Source: JACRLW01 sp050181465 | Lineage (GTDB): Bacteria > Planctomycetota > UBA1135 > UBA2386 | DNA: 64,000 nt | Assembly: GCA_050181465.1 (NCBI GenBank) | Contig: JBFXDD010000009.1 | Coordinates: 1-64,000 of the forward strand | Direction of reading: 5' to 3' | In this document: one piece after another, positions 43,259 through 53,435 of the stretch | Layout of the letters: every line of letters starts with the position of its first letter | Numbering within the stretch: position 1 is the stretch's first letter | Translations under genes and position numbers: made by a program | The notes under the pieces: generated by a model | What the model was told of the DNA's origin: nothing | The model's input: the letters and a program-made list of their open reading frames with translations, nothing else | The model's database searches: none

Positions 43259-44869
43259 TCACTGCACCAAGCTGACCCTCACCGCGTTGGACATGATGGT
43301 CGGCAACGAGGATCGGAAGTCGAGCACCGCACAGGCGAAGTCGAGGTCGAGGCCGGGAGGCAGCACGCCGCCCGGGATGGTCATCGAGAGCGCGACCGTT
43401 CCACTTGCGGGGAGGTTGCCGAGCGAACGCGGCAGCGCCGTGGAGTTGGCGACCTGAATGGTGGCCAACATGAACGAGTCGGGATTGAGCGGCAGAACCT
43501 TGCCGAGGTACTGGAGCCCCGGCGCGGTACCGCTCGCCGAACCGAGGAGGATGTAGGCGTTCCCGGCCTGCGCCGCGCCGGTCAACAGATCGAAGGCCAT
43601 CGTGCCGCCGTTCGTCGCGGACAGGGTCGACTGTCGGGCGAACATGGTTCGCTCCGTGTAGTGCGCATGGAACACGATCGACCCTTGGCCGGGCATGGTC
43701 TGACTCCACACGATCTGGCCCGCGGGTGTCACCTCGAATACCCACTGCTGCGCGCCGCTGCAGATCAGCGTGTTGCCGTTCGGCAGTCGCTCGGCACCGG
43801 AGATGAAGCCCGAGAAGAAGGTCGGTGCGCTGTAGGACCAGACCGGCGCGGTCGGTCCGAATCGACCGTTCGGTCCCACGACGAAGTTGCCGACCGGATC
43901 GGTCGGGAGCGCGATCTCCACGACCGCCGAGCGGTTCGTCGCCGCGTTGTTGTTGAAGATCGTGATGTTTCCAGCGCCGGGATAGCCGGTGGGAATGAAG
44001 CGAGGGTCGTGCTGCAGGCCGAGTTGCCGATCTGCCGGCGTTCCGGCGCGATAAGCCTCGGGATTGCCCCAGCGGTAGAGAATGTCGCCGCCGCGGCCCC
44101 ACCGGCCGCCGGTGTGGCCGGCAGCTTCCGCGGTCGTGGTGCTGTGATCGATGATCCAGATCTCGTTCTGCTGCCGCGAGCTGAACACGATCCAGTCGTG
44201 GATCGGGTCGTAATCGATGCCGTTGCCGTGATTGAAGTCGACGTCGTCGGCAGGCGTCGGCGGGTAGTTGATGTCGGCGAGTTCGGGATGCGCGCCGACG
44301 CTGCCGAAGTTGCCCTGCGCTTGGTCGAAGTCCTGAATCAGGTGATCCCACACGTGCCACTCCCAGACGATCTGCCCTGAGTTCGGGCCGGTCGGCTGAA
44401 CCTCGGCGATGTAGTCGGGACGGAACACGCCGTTTGGCAACAGGGACGGATCACGACCCGCGGCGATCGCCTCCGCTGCGGTCTTCGTCTCCCACGCAAT
44501 CAGTAGCACGTTGCCGGTGGGCATCACCTCGATGTCGTGATGCTGCGTGAAGCCGGGCCCCGTGTGGATGTACCGCCAGTCCTCCACACCGTCGAATCGG
44601 ATGCGTTGGATGGCGCCGCCGGCACCCGGGATGTTGATCGTCGCGAAGAAATTGATCGCTCGATAGAGCTTGCCGTCGGGCCCGAGGTCGACCCCGGTTC
44701 CGGGTCGCTCGGGCGACGGCCACGTGTGGATCGTGTTGCCGAGCGAATCGAACAGGAACGTATCGGTCGAGCTGAGCGCGCCGAAGTAGCGATGGCCGGG
44801 CGCTGGAGCACCTTGAGCCAGAGCCGTGGCGGCGAGAGCGAGCGGGAGGGCCGCGCGAAGTGCGAGCAT
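43259..44869 (-). CDS. Secreted arylsulfotransferase-like protein with C-terminal beta domain
   Basis: A 536-residue exported protein of the arylsulfate sulfotransferase (ASST) type. Signs are LFDSLGNTIHTWPSPERPG, FTQHHDIEVMPTGNVLLIAW, SGQIVWEWHVWDHLIQD, HGNGIDYDPIHDWIVFSSRQQNEIWIIDHST and LPNGNTLICSGAQQWVFEVTP. The final ~115 residues (GSASGTAPGLQYLGKVLPLN, GGVLPPGLDLDFACAVLD) form a beta-rich appendage seen in many secreted proteins of this lineage. Classical ASST needs a periplasmic disulfide and an active histidine, and those were not verified. It may move sulfate groups between phenolic compounds. Confidence 0.78.
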   Translation of the reverse strand: MLALRAALPLALAATALAQGAPAPGHRYFGALSSTDTFLFDSLGNTIHTWPSPERPGTGVDLGPDGKLYRAINFFATINIPGAGGAIQRIRFDGVEDWRYIHTGPGFTQHHDIEVMPTGNVLLIAWETKTAAEAIAAGRDPSLLPNGVFRPDYIAEVQPTGPNSGQIVWEWHVWDHLIQDFDQAQGNFGSVGAHPELADINYPPTPADDVDFNHGNGIDYDPIHDWIVFSSRQQNEIWIIDHSTTTAEAAGHTGGRWGRGGDILYRWGNPEAYRAGTPADRQLGLQHDPRFIPTGYPGAGNITIFNNNAATNRSAVVEIALPTDPVGNFVVGPNGRFGPTAPVWSYSAPTFFSGFISGAERLPNGNTLICSGAQQWVFEVTPAGQIVWSQTMPGQGSIVFHAHYTERTMFARQSTLSATNGGTMAFDLLTGAAQAGNAYILLGSASGTAPGLQYLGKVLPLNPDSFMLATIQVANSTALPRSLGNLPASGTVALSMTIPGGVLPPGLDLDFACAVLDFRSSLPTIMSNAVRVSLVQ

Positions 44870-45057
44870 GTTCGGTGTGGAACGCTGGGTGTGGGGCACG
44901 CCGATCGGGCGGATGAGCGCGAAGCAGCGGGGAGGAGGATAGCGGAGCGACGGAATCTCGGCCGATCCTCGCCGGCACGCTGGGACGCGGTGTCCAGGAT
45001 CGAGAGCCGCGAGGGGAACGGTCCGTTGCGCCCCGGCGAAGGTCGAGTTACAAGGCC

Positions 45058-45498
45058 GTGGCGATGACGCGCCCGAATCTCCGCCACTGCCGCACCTGGC
45101 TCGCGCTGCTCGCGTGCACGGTATGGCTGTTCGTGCCGAGTCTTGGCGCCACGCTCTGCTTCGCCAATCCCGGCGACATCGCGATGGGGATCGGAACCGG
45201 GATCGGCTGCCCGGCCGACGACTCGTCGCCGACCCCCGATCCGCTCGACGACTTCGATTGCGACGATCTCGAGATCGACGGCGTACGGGATCTTCAGGTG
45301 CATGCACCCGCGCAGCCGGATCTGGACACGATCGGCGTCGCGCTGGTCCGTGATCTGCTCGAGTGTGGATTCGTCGATTCGCGGCGACTCCCGGCCGCAC
45401 GAGCGTTGTCGCCGCCCGAGCGCTATGCGCGGGCAGGCCACCGCATCGCCCTCGCGCGGGCGTGGGCGGTGCGTAGCACCGTCGTGCTCTCGATCTGA
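45058..45498 (+). CDS. Small secreted hypothetical protein upstream of the efflux operon
   Basis: A 146-residue protein with a hydrophobic leader (WLALLACTVWLFVPSLGAT) and an acidic Cys/Asp-rich middle (CPADDSSPTPDPLDDFDCDDLE). No family was recognised. It precedes the RND genes by 65 bp on the same strand, so a metal-related role is possible but unproven. GTG at 45058 or ATG at 45064 could be the start. Confidence 0.55.
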   Translation: MAMTRPNLRHCRTWLALLACTVWLFVPSLGATLCFANPGDIAMGIGTGIGCPADDSSPTPDPLDDFDCDDLEIDGVRDLQVHAPAQPDLDTIGVALVRDLLECGFVDSRRLPAARALSPPERYARAGHRIALARAWAVRSTVVLSI

Positions 45499-45563
45499 GG
45501 CGGCCACATCGCCCCACGGTCTCACCGACCGGCGATGTCCGCACTTCGATCCAGAGCACTCGC

Positions 45564-46967
45564 GTGATTCCAACCCACGAACCGTCGCAGCGACGATCCC
45601 CCACCCGCCTCGCCGTGCCCTTGGCAGCACTCGCCATCGTCGGCGGATGCACGCACTACACCGCACAGCCGCTGCCGGGATTCGAGATCTTCGGTGACAT
45701 CGACCAGGCCCGCGCACACGCCGCGAACGCGACCGCACCGGTCACGCTGCAGGAGCTGCGAACGCGTCTCCATGCCGAATCACCGAAGATCGCAATCGCC
45801 CGGGCACGGCATGCGACTGCTGCTGCCCGCGCCGAGATCCAGGAACCATGGCCGGACCCGTCGATCTCGATCGGACCGCAGCTCGCCACCAGTCGTGACG
45901 GCGGCAACTCGCTGCCGTCGCTGCTGGCGAGTCTGAACCTGCGGATTCCCCTCGGCGACCGACTTGCGGCAGCGACCGAGCTGGATCGTGTGATCGCCGG
46001 ACAGCGAGAGATCGAGGCGGCGCTCGTCGTTCGCGAGGAAGAGCTCGCGATGCGGCGAGAAGCCCTCGTCGTGCGCCAGGCCGCCGCCGGTACCGCACTT
46101 CGCGACGCCATGCTGGCGACCGCCGAGCGGGCGATCGAGGTCGGACGGCGAGCGATCGAGGTCGGCTCGATGACCGCCGGCGGTTTCGCCGCGCTGCGGC
46201 GGCTCCTCGCCGAACAGCACTTCGAGCGGGCCACCATGAACGCCGCTCTCGCGACCGCACGGTGTGATCTCGCCGCACGACTCGGTTGCAACGCCGACGC
46301 CTTCGGCTCGATCGCGATCGAGCCGACGACTCCGACTTCACTGCCTGGCCGCGACGCCTTGATCGTCCGTCTCGCCGCGAGTCGACCGGCCTTGTTGCGC
46401 AAGCGCGCCGAGTACGCCGTCGCGGAGGCGAACCTTCGCCTCGAGATCGCACAGCAGTGGCCCGACCTCACTCTCACTCCGGGATTCAACGACGAGCCGG
46501 GCGAAGATCGCAACGTGTTCGCGCTCGGACTCGGCATCACCTTGCCGCTCTTCGACGGCAACCAGAAGAACATCGCCGAGTCCCACGCCCGGCGCGATCA
46601 GGTGCGAGAGGAATACCTGGCCGAAGTGCGCATGGCGCTCGCCGATCTCGATCGCAGTCTCGTCGCTGCAACGAACGCAGAGCGCAACCTCCTGATCGCT
46701 CGTGAGCAGTTGGTGCCGGCCGCGGAATCCGCGTTCGACGCCGCCCGGCTGGGACTCGAAGCCGGTGCGACAACCGCACTCGACGTGATCGACGCACTGC
46801 GCGGACAGATGCGCGCACACGCTGCCGTGTTGGACGCCGAGACCGCATGGCTGACCGCCGTGTCGTCTCTGGAGTTCGCGATCGGCGACGCGATCCTCGA
46901 ACTCGAATCCGACTCCAAGTCCGAGCCCGACGACTCGACGACATCAGACCAAGAAACAGGCCACTGA
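45564..46967 (+). CDS. czcC: Outer-membrane efflux protein (TolC/CzcC family)
   Basis: A 467-residue lipoprotein (lipobox in AALAIVGGCTHYT) of the outer-membrane factor family. Coiled-coil helices run through TPVTLQELRTRLHAESPKIAIARARH and LLIAREQLVPAAESAFDAARLGLEAG, and FALGLGITLPLFDGNQKNIAESHARRDQ is the family signature. With CzcB and CzcA it should form a trimeric envelope-spanning pump. The GTG at 45564 is the start. A 4-bp gap separates it from the adaptor gene. Confidence 0.85.
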   Translation: MIPTHEPSQRRSPTRLAVPLAALAIVGGCTHYTAQPLPGFEIFGDIDQARAHAANATAPVTLQELRTRLHAESPKIAIARARHATAAARAEIQEPWPDPSISIGPQLATSRDGGNSLPSLLASLNLRIPLGDRLAAATELDRVIAGQREIEAALVVREEELAMRREALVVRQAAAGTALRDAMLATAERAIEVGRRAIEVGSMTAGGFAALRRLLAEQHFERATMNAALATARCDLAARLGCNADAFGSIAIEPTTPTSLPGRDALIVRLAASRPALLRKRAEYAVAEANLRLEIAQQWPDLTLTPGFNDEPGEDRNVFALGLGITLPLFDGNQKNIAESHARRDQVREEYLAEVRMALADLDRSLVAATNAERNLLIAREQLVPAAESAFDAARLGLEAGATTALDVIDALRGQMRAHAAVLDAETAWLTAVSSLEFAIGDAILELESDSKSEPDDSTTSDQETGH

Positions 46968-46971
46968 ACCG

Positions 46972-48606
46972 ATGCCACGCAAGATTCGCTGGGAGCTCCC
47001 CCTCGTCGCGGTGATCGCCGCCGTGCTCGGTATCGCGGCCGGCCACTGGCTGTCGCATGCCGACGACCACACGCTTGGCCATAAGGACTCGTCAGCCGCG
47101 ACCGCACCCCCCGCCGACGAGCACGCGGAACCGAGCTTCTCCCCGGCGACCATCGCGAGCCTCGGCATCGAGTCGGCACCGGCCGTGCTGGGCACGTTCA
47201 CCGTCGAGCGAAGCCTCGCCGCCATGGTCGTCGACCGACCGACGACAGCGCGCGTGATCACCGCTCCGCTCGGTGGGGTCATCGTAGGAATCGATGTCAG
47301 CGAAGGGGAGCGCGTCGCACCGGGCAGCACGTTGTTGCGCGTCCTGCGGGATCCGATCCCACGGCCGTCGCTCGATGTCACGCGCCCGCACGTCTTTCCC
47401 GATCACGACGAGATCCACGCGACCTTCGGCGAGCTGCGCACCGCGATGGTGAGCATCGCGAACGCCGAGACGGAGCTCCTCCGCATCGAGCGACTCGACT
47501 CCGACGAGAGTGCCGTTCCCGTCATACCTCGTCAGCGCGCGATCGACTTGCGCTACGAGATCGGTCACGCCCGCGCTCTGGCCGAACACGCCGAACACGA
47601 ACTGCTTCGACACGGATTCACTGCCGAGCAGATCACCGCCGTCCTGGAACACCGCGAGATCCGACTCTTCGATGCCGATCACGCGCGGCGCTGCCTGATT
47701 CACGCCGGTCTGTGGAGTGAGAGTGCGTCGCGTGCACTCGCCGCATTGCCCGAGGGGATTCGCGCACAACCGATCACCGTGGGCATGGTGGCGGAACTCG
47801 AAGCGCGCGGCATCTCGCTCGAGCCCCTCGCTGCATGGCTCCGGGAGGATCCGATCGCCGCGGAGCGCTTCCACGACGTCGCGGCACTGCTGTTGTGCGG
47901 CTCGACTCTCGGTCAGATTCGTGCCATCGCAGCACAGAACGGTCTCGCTGAACGCATCGACGTACCGGTTCCTTCGAACGGCCGCGACTTCCAGGTCGCC
48001 GATCTCCTCGTGCGGATCGGTGAGCACGTCGAGCCGGGCGCGGCGATCGCGTCGATACGCGATGATTCGATCCTCCTGTTGGAGGTTCGTCCGCTCGGCG
48101 CCGAGATCCAGGAACTCGAGGCAGCGATCGCATCGAGAACCACATGCCGGGCAACCTCGCTGCTTCCCGGCGCGGCCCCGCAACTCGACGAGCTGATCGT
48201 CGCCGGCATTCGGAGCGACGGGTCAGGCACGGTCGCCTGGTGTGAGGTCCGAAATCCCCCACTCATCGGATCGAGTTCGACACCGACGACCACGCACGCG
48301 CTGCTGCCCGGCATGCGATACGCCTTCCGCATCCCGACCAGCCGAATCGACGAGGTCTTCCTCGTGCCGCGCGATGCGCTGGCGACGCTCGCCGGAGCGC
48401 GCGTGGTCTTCCTCGCGGAGGCCGATGGTCACTTCCACCCGCAACCGGTCCGAGTCCTCGCCGAGGACGGGGAGCGACTCGCCGTCCTCGGCGCGGATCC
48501 GGCGACGAACGAACTCACGACGGACTCGGCGATCGTCGTCCGCGGCGCCTATGCGCTCGCGATGGCGATGGGAAACGCACCACTCGAACACTCCCACGAT
48601 CACTGA
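46972..48606 (+). CDS. czcB: RND efflux periplasmic adaptor (CzcB/CusB type)
   Basis: A 544-residue membrane-fusion protein with an N-terminal anchor (LPLVAVIAAVLGIAAGHWL) and a split biotinyl-lipoyl-like core (VITAPLGGVIVGIDVSEGERVAPGSTLLRV and later VADLLVRIGEHVEPGAAIASI). It is longer than most adaptors: a helical insertion of about 200 residues holds several HxxxE-like and ARALAEHAEHELLRHGFT stretches. The C terminus is His-rich (PLEHSHDH), which suits metal binding. It lies between czcC and czcA. Confidence 0.82.
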   Translation: MPRKIRWELPLVAVIAAVLGIAAGHWLSHADDHTLGHKDSSAATAPPADEHAEPSFSPATIASLGIESAPAVLGTFTVERSLAAMVVDRPTTARVITAPLGGVIVGIDVSEGERVAPGSTLLRVLRDPIPRPSLDVTRPHVFPDHDEIHATFGELRTAMVSIANAETELLRIERLDSDESAVPVIPRQRAIDLRYEIGHARALAEHAEHELLRHGFTAEQITAVLEHREIRLFDADHARRCLIHAGLWSESASRALAALPEGIRAQPITVGMVAELEARGISLEPLAAWLREDPIAAERFHDVAALLLCGSTLGQIRAIAAQNGLAERIDVPVPSNGRDFQVADLLVRIGEHVEPGAAIASIRDDSILLLEVRPLGAEIQELEAAIASRTTCRATSLLPGAAPQLDELIVAGIRSDGSGTVAWCEVRNPPLIGSSSTPTTTHALLPGMRYAFRIPTSRIDEVFLVPRDALATLAGARVVFLAEADGHFHPQPVRVLAEDGERLAVLGADPATNELTTDSAIVVRGAYALAMAMGNAPLEHSHDH

Positions 48607-48609
48607 GCC

Positions 48610-51600
48610 ATGCTGGACCTCGTCATCCGTGGCGCTCTGCGCAATCGACTGATCGTGGCGATCACATCGATCACGCTCGCGGTGTTCGGAACGATCGCCG
48701 CGTTGCGAATGCCCATCGACGTGCTGCCGGCACTCGATCGCCCGGTCGTGACACTGCTCGCGGAGGTGCCGGGCATGGCCGTCGAAGAGATCGAACAGCT
48801 CGTCGCTCGACCGCTGGAGCAGGCGGTCAACGGTGCGCCGGGAGTCGAGCGTGTGCGCTCGATCAGCGGCGGCGGCGTCGCGGTCGTGCACGTGGAGTTC
48901 GACTGGGACATCGATGCGTTCCGCGCACGACAGATCGTGGGCGAGAAGCTCGCGCTCGTGTCTCTGCCGGCTACCGCGGAAGTAGCCATGAGCCCGATGG
49001 CGAGTCTGCTGGGCCAGATTCTCGTGGTCGGATTCGTTCCCGGAGAGAGCGGCATCGATCGCTCCGAGTTGCGTCGCGTCGTCGAGCGGGACGTTCGCCC
49101 GCGAATCCTCTCGCTGCGCGGCGTGGCCCAGGTCGTCGTCAACGGCGCACGTCCGACCGAGCTCCTGGTCACCGCCGACGCCGAGCGCATGCGCGCGTAC
49201 GAGGTGACGCTTCTCGAACTCGAGGCGGCGATCGCGCGCGCCAATGTCAGCGTGATCGGCAGCGTGATGCCGCAGGGCGCGACCGCTCCCCTGGTCAGCG
49301 TCGCCGGGCGGGTCCGCGAAGAGGCCCAGTTGCGGCAGGCGGTGGTTCGCGATCATCCGTCGCGACCGATCCGAATCGGCGATGTCGCCGACGTCGAGTT
49401 CGGTCCGGCAAGTCTCGCAACCGGCGATGCCGGTATCGACGGCCGCCCCGGCGTGCTGATGGTGGTGACCAAGCAGCCCCAGGCCGATACCCGCGCGCTC
49501 ACCGAACGGATCCAGCGTGAGCTCGCGAGCGTGCGTACCTCGCTGCCCGCAGAGGTCGTCGTGCTCGACAGCCTGTTCCGACAGGCCGACTTCATCGATC
49601 GCGCTCTCGAGAACGTCGTCGCGGCGGTTCGCGACGGCGGCCTGCTCGTGGTCGTCGTGCTCTTCCTGTTCCTGCTGAACCTGCGCACCACGGCCATCAC
49701 GCTGACGGCGATCCCGCTGTCGCTCGCATGCACTGCGGTCGTCTTCCACGCCTTCGGGCTCGGCATCGACACGATGACGCTCGGCGGCATCGCGGTCGCG
49801 ATCGGTACGGTGGTCGACGACGCGATCGTGGACGTCGAGAACGTCTACCGTCGATTGCGCGAGAATCGACACGCCGGATCCCCGCGAACCGCCTTCGAGG
49901 TCGTCTATCTGGCCTCGAAGGAGATCCGGAAGCCGGTGACCTACGGCACCTTGCTCGTGACCGTCGTCTATCTCCCGTTGTTCTTCCTGAGCGGGATCGA
50001 AGGCCGACTGTTCGCTCCGATCGGAATCGCCTACATCGTCAGCGTGCTCGCCTCGCTCGTCGTGGCGATGACGCTGACGCCCGTGCTGTGCCACTGGTTG
50101 CTCGGCGGCAAAGAGCTGCGCGGTCACGATCGCGAGAGTGCGCTCGTGCGCGGACTGCACGGCATCGCGACGCGCGTCGCCGAGTTCGGCATCCGTCGTG
50201 CGAGTGCGGTGCTGGCGGTCCTGCTCGCACTGTTCGTGTGCGCGCTCTACGCAGCATCGACCCGCGGCAAGACCTTCCTTCCGGCGTTCCAGGAAGGTGC
50301 TCTGCAGGTGAATCTGTCCCTGCCGCCCGACGCCAGCCTCGCCACCTCCGACAGTTTCGGCGCACGGTTGGAGCGCACGCTCATGGCAGTCGACGGTGTC
50401 GCCCATGTCGCGCGGCGATCCGGCCGCGGCGAGGGGGACGCCCACATCGATCCGATCACCGACTCCGAGTGCATCGTCGTGCTCGATCCGGCCACTGCGC
50501 GCTCGCGCGAGGCGATCCTCGAGGACGTGCGAGGGCGGCTCGCCGACGAGTTCCGCGGACTACCCACCGAGACCGAGCAGCCGCTGGCGCATCTGTTGAG
50601 CCACCTGCTGTCGGGGGTCAACGCGCAGGTGGCGATCAAGATCTCCGGCAGCGACCTCGCGACGCTGCGCGAGCTGGCACGGCGAGTCGAGCACGCGATC
50701 GAACCGATCGACGGCATCCGCGATCTGGTGACCGAGCGGATCGTCGAAGTTCCGCAGGTTCGCGTCGAGCCGCGACGCGATGCACTGGCGAGTTCGGGAG
50801 TGGACGTGACCGCGCTCGCCCGAACCGTCAGCCTCGCCCTCGGCGGCGAGATGATCTCTTCACTGGTGCGCGACAACCTCGCATACCCCATTCGACTGCA
50901 GATGGCCCCGCAGCACCGCAGCGACCTGCGCGCACTCGGGAGCCTGCTCGTGCCGACGCTCGAAGGTCAGCCGATGCGAATGGGCGACCTGGCCGACGTC
51001 GGCCTGGTGCTGACACCGAACGAGATCCGGCGTGAGAACGCGATGCGCCGGATCGTCGTGAAGCACAACGTGGCCGACCGCGCGCTCAGCGAAGTGGTCG
51101 CCGACGTCGAGCGCGCGCTCGAGCCCATCCGGGACAACCTGAAGGATCAGCCGGGCTACGCCATCACACTCGGCGGACAGTTCGAAGCGCAAGCAGCGGC
51201 CAGCCGGACGATCTTGTCGCTGGGTCTGGTGGCGTTGGGTGCGATGCTGTTCATCCTGTATCTGCACTTCCGATCGATGCGCCTGGCGTGGTTGGTGTTG
51301 CTCACGCGGCCGATCGCCTTCCTCGGCGGAATCGGCGCCTTGCTGGCGACGGGACAATCACTCTCGATCGCCGCACTGGTCGGCTTCATCGCGCTGCTGG
51401 GAATGGCGGTCCGCAACGCGATCCTGCTGGTGGACCACGCGACCTGGCTCGCCCGCGAGGAGAGCGCCGCGATCACGCCGCAGACGATCGTCCGCGCCAC
51501 ACGCGAGCGCATCGTGCCGGTCATGATGACCGCACTCACCAGCGGCATCGGGCTCCTCCCGCTGGCGATCGGCGCCGAGGAGCCGGGTCGCGAACTGCTG

Positions 51601-51729
51601 TACCCGGTCGCGACCGTGGTCATCGGCGGCCTCGTGACCAACACCCTCTTGGACTTCGTGCTCATGCCCGGTCTGCTCTGGCACCTCGCCGCCGACCAAC
51701 TCGCCGCGCCTAGCCCGGAAGCCACATGA
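48610..51729 (+). CDS. czcA: HME-RND efflux pump, inner-membrane transporter
   Basis: A 1,039-residue RND permease of the heavy-metal-efflux class. The first transmembrane helix, periplasmic PN/PC segments and 12-helix pattern are all present. The HME-type motif LGGIAVAIGTVVDDAIVDVENVYRRLRE lies in TM4, with acidic residues for proton relay. Others are TGDAGIDGRPGVLMVVTKQP and GFIALLGMAVRNAILLVDH. Length is normal. It follows the adaptor by 3 bp, and its stop overlaps the next start (ATGA), so the operon continues. Which ion or drug it exports is not shown. Confidence 0.9.
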   Translation: MLDLVIRGALRNRLIVAITSITLAVFGTIAALRMPIDVLPALDRPVVTLLAEVPGMAVEEIEQLVARPLEQAVNGAPGVERVRSISGGGVAVVHVEFDWDIDAFRARQIVGEKLALVSLPATAEVAMSPMASLLGQILVVGFVPGESGIDRSELRRVVERDVRPRILSLRGVAQVVVNGARPTELLVTADAERMRAYEVTLLELEAAIARANVSVIGSVMPQGATAPLVSVAGRVREEAQLRQAVVRDHPSRPIRIGDVADVEFGPASLATGDAGIDGRPGVLMVVTKQPQADTRALTERIQRELASVRTSLPAEVVVLDSLFRQADFIDRALENVVAAVRDGGLLVVVVLFLFLLNLRTTAITLTAIPLSLACTAVVFHAFGLGIDTMTLGGIAVAIGTVVDDAIVDVENVYRRLRENRHAGSPRTAFEVVYLASKEIRKPVTYGTLLVTVVYLPLFFLSGIEGRLFAPIGIAYIVSVLASLVVAMTLTPVLCHWLLGGKELRGHDRESALVRGLHGIATRVAEFGIRRASAVLAVLLALFVCALYAASTRGKTFLPAFQEGALQVNLSLPPDASLATSDSFGARLERTLMAVDGVAHVARRSGRGEGDAHIDPITDSECIVVLDPATARSREAILEDVRGRLADEFRGLPTETEQPLAHLLSHLLSGVNAQVAIKISGSDLATLRELARRVEHAIEPIDGIRDLVTERIVEVPQVRVEPRRDALASSGVDVTALARTVSLALGGEMISSLVRDNLAYPIRLQMAPQHRSDLRALGSLLVPTLEGQPMRMGDLADVGLVLTPNEIRRENAMRRIVVKHNVADRALSEVVADVERALEPIRDNLKDQPGYAITLGGQFEAQAAASRTILSLGLVALGAMLFILYLHFRSMRLAWLVLLTRPIAFLGGIGALLATGQSLSIAALVGFIALLGMAVRNAILLVDHATWLAREESAAITPQTIVRATRERIVPVMMTALTSGIGLLPLAIGAEEPGRELLYPVATVVIGGLVTNTLLDFVLMPGLLWHLAADQLAAPSPEAT

Positions 51730-53435
51730 CGCAGCCCGCCCCGCACCCGTTGCCGAAGGCCGCCCTATTGTGGCTGTTCCTGGCCTTCGGCGGGGTGTTC
51801 GGGTTGACGGCACACGGCTACCTGGAGAACACCGACGCCGAGATCACCATGCATGCCGCGCGCGCTTGGTGGTTGCGCGGCAGCCCCGCCCTGGTCGGCG
51901 CCGGCCGCGAACACCTGCTGGCGGCCGAGGAGACGACCTGGCCCGCGGAGCAAGCCATCGTCGGGTTGATCGAAGACCCCAAGCTGCCGCGTTACGGCCG
52001 CACGGGGATCGATCAGAAGGCCTACATCTGGTTCCCGATCGGGCATCAAGCCCTCTTCGTTCCGGCGGTCGCGATCGCCGGCGTGATCGACTCCCTCTGG
52101 CCGGACGGCGAGCAACGCTTTCGCGCCGCCAAGAACGATCCGGTCTTCGGCCAGTTCTTCTGGTCGCGCTTCGTCGCGAGCTTCGTCTCCCCGCTCGCTG
52201 CCGCCGGAACTGCGATCGCCTTCCTGATCCTGGCGCTGAGCTTGGGCGCACGACCGCGCGATGCTCTCTTCGCCACGCTCGTGACTTGCTTGTGCACGCA
52301 GTTCTGGCCGGGGAGCCGCGAGACCCTGTCGGACATGCCCGGCACTTTCTTCCTCGCGGCCGCGGCGGCAACGATCGCGCGCTACGGGATCGCGCTCACG
52401 CCATCGACGCTGTTCCTCGGCGGACTGCTGGGCGGGCTCGGCGTCTTGGTGCGCTATCCGCAGGCCCTGCCCTTGTGCGGACTGGGCGCGTGGGCGCTCT
52501 GGTTGACGTGGCGCGTGCGGCGAGTCTTCGACTTCGCCTGGTTCGTGGTCGGCGGCGTGCCCGCGCTCGCGTTGCTCGTGTATGCGAACGTCGCACGCTT
52601 CGGCGATCCCGGCGAGACCGGCTACAGCGGTGGCGTCGGATTCCTCAGCTACCCACTGCACATGGGGCTGCCGCTGATCCTGATGGCATTCGGCAAAGGG
52701 ATCCTGTGGTTCTCCCCACCGCTGTGGACGGCCTTCGCTCAGTTCCGCAAGGCCGCGGTGCGCAACGTCGCCGCGAGCTGGTTCGCGTTGCTCACTCTGG
52801 TCGCGCCGCTGCCGCTCTACGGAACTCTGCACTACTGGGCGGCCGGACAATGCTGGGGGATCCGCTACCTCACCGGAGTGCTCGCGATCTTCGTCCTCGT
52901 CGCGCTCGCGATCGGCAGGCCATGGCGTTCCAGTCCACGCGCCTTCGCCGCGATCGCGCTGGCAGGGTTCGTGATCAACCTTGGTGGAATGTTGACTCCC
53001 TATGTCGGGCATCAACAGCTCGCGTACGTAGCCGCTCGCCAGGAATGGGGACCGGTGCAGGGCGTCGACAACAACGTCAACTTCGAGCCGCGCTACAGTC
53101 CGCTGCACGGTCACTGGACCTATGCCTGGCTGGCGGCGACGAATCGACTGGAGAGCGGTCGCTCCGCGGACACCACCGAGCCCCTGTTCGGTGTCCGCGT
53201 CGAAGGCAAGGTCCCGGCACCCGCTCCGGAGAATCGCGACTTCCGCCATGTCTGGTGGCGTTACGTGGAGTTCCTTTGGCCGCACTTCCCCGGCTGGATC
53301 GCAGCGAGTCTCGGCGCGATCCTCACGGCGCTCGCCTTCCTGTTCGGCGTTCGAGCCCTTTCTCGCGAAGGAAACCTGTCGCGCGATCGCGGATTGACAG
53401 CGCACGACGAGTCCATCGATCCTCTCGAGTCATGA
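51726..53435 (+). CDS. Polytopic glycosyltransferase-like membrane protein
   Basis: A 569-residue membrane protein with about 10-12 hydrophobic segments. The N terminus has the acidic loop EYLENTDAEITMHAARAWWLRGSP-type pattern (LENTDAEITMHAARAWW) seen in GT39/ArnT-like and dolichol-phosphate-mannose-dependent transferases, followed by FPIGHQALFVP and WPGSRETLSDMPGTFFLA. The C-terminal part has a large loop and a final TM near residue 540. It probably transfers a sugar from a lipid carrier. It overlaps czcA and meaB by ATGA at both ends. Confidence 0.65.
   Translation: MTQPAPHPLPKAALLWLFLAFGGVFGLTAHGYLENTDAEITMHAARAWWLRGSPALVGAGREHLLAAEETTWPAEQAIVGLIEDPKLPRYGRTGIDQKAYIWFPIGHQALFVPAVAIAGVIDSLWPDGEQRFRAAKNDPVFGQFFWSRFVASFVSPLAAAGTAIAFLILALSLGARPRDALFATLVTCLCTQFWPGSRETLSDMPGTFFLAAAAATIARYGIALTPSTLFLGGLLGGLGVLVRYPQALPLCGLGAWALWLTWRVRRVFDFAWFVVGGVPALALLVYANVARFGDPGETGYSGGVGFLSYPLHMGLPLILMAFGKGILWFSPPLWTAFAQFRKAAVRNVAASWFALLTLVAPLPLYGTLHYWAAGQCWGIRYLTGVLAIFVLVALAIGRPWRSSPRAFAAIALAGFVINLGGMLTPYVGHQQLAYVAARQEWGPVQGVDNNVNFEPRYSPLHGHWTYAWLAATNRLESGRSADTTEPLFGVRVEGKVPAPAPENRDFRHVWWRYVEFLWPHFPGWIAASLGAILTALAFLFGVRALSREGNLSRDRGLTAHDESIDPLES

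Noticed and set aside
48223..50445. A 740-residue minus-strand frame.
   Set aside because: It is the antisense shadow of czcB and czcA, with no recognised domain and an extreme Asp/Arg/His composition.
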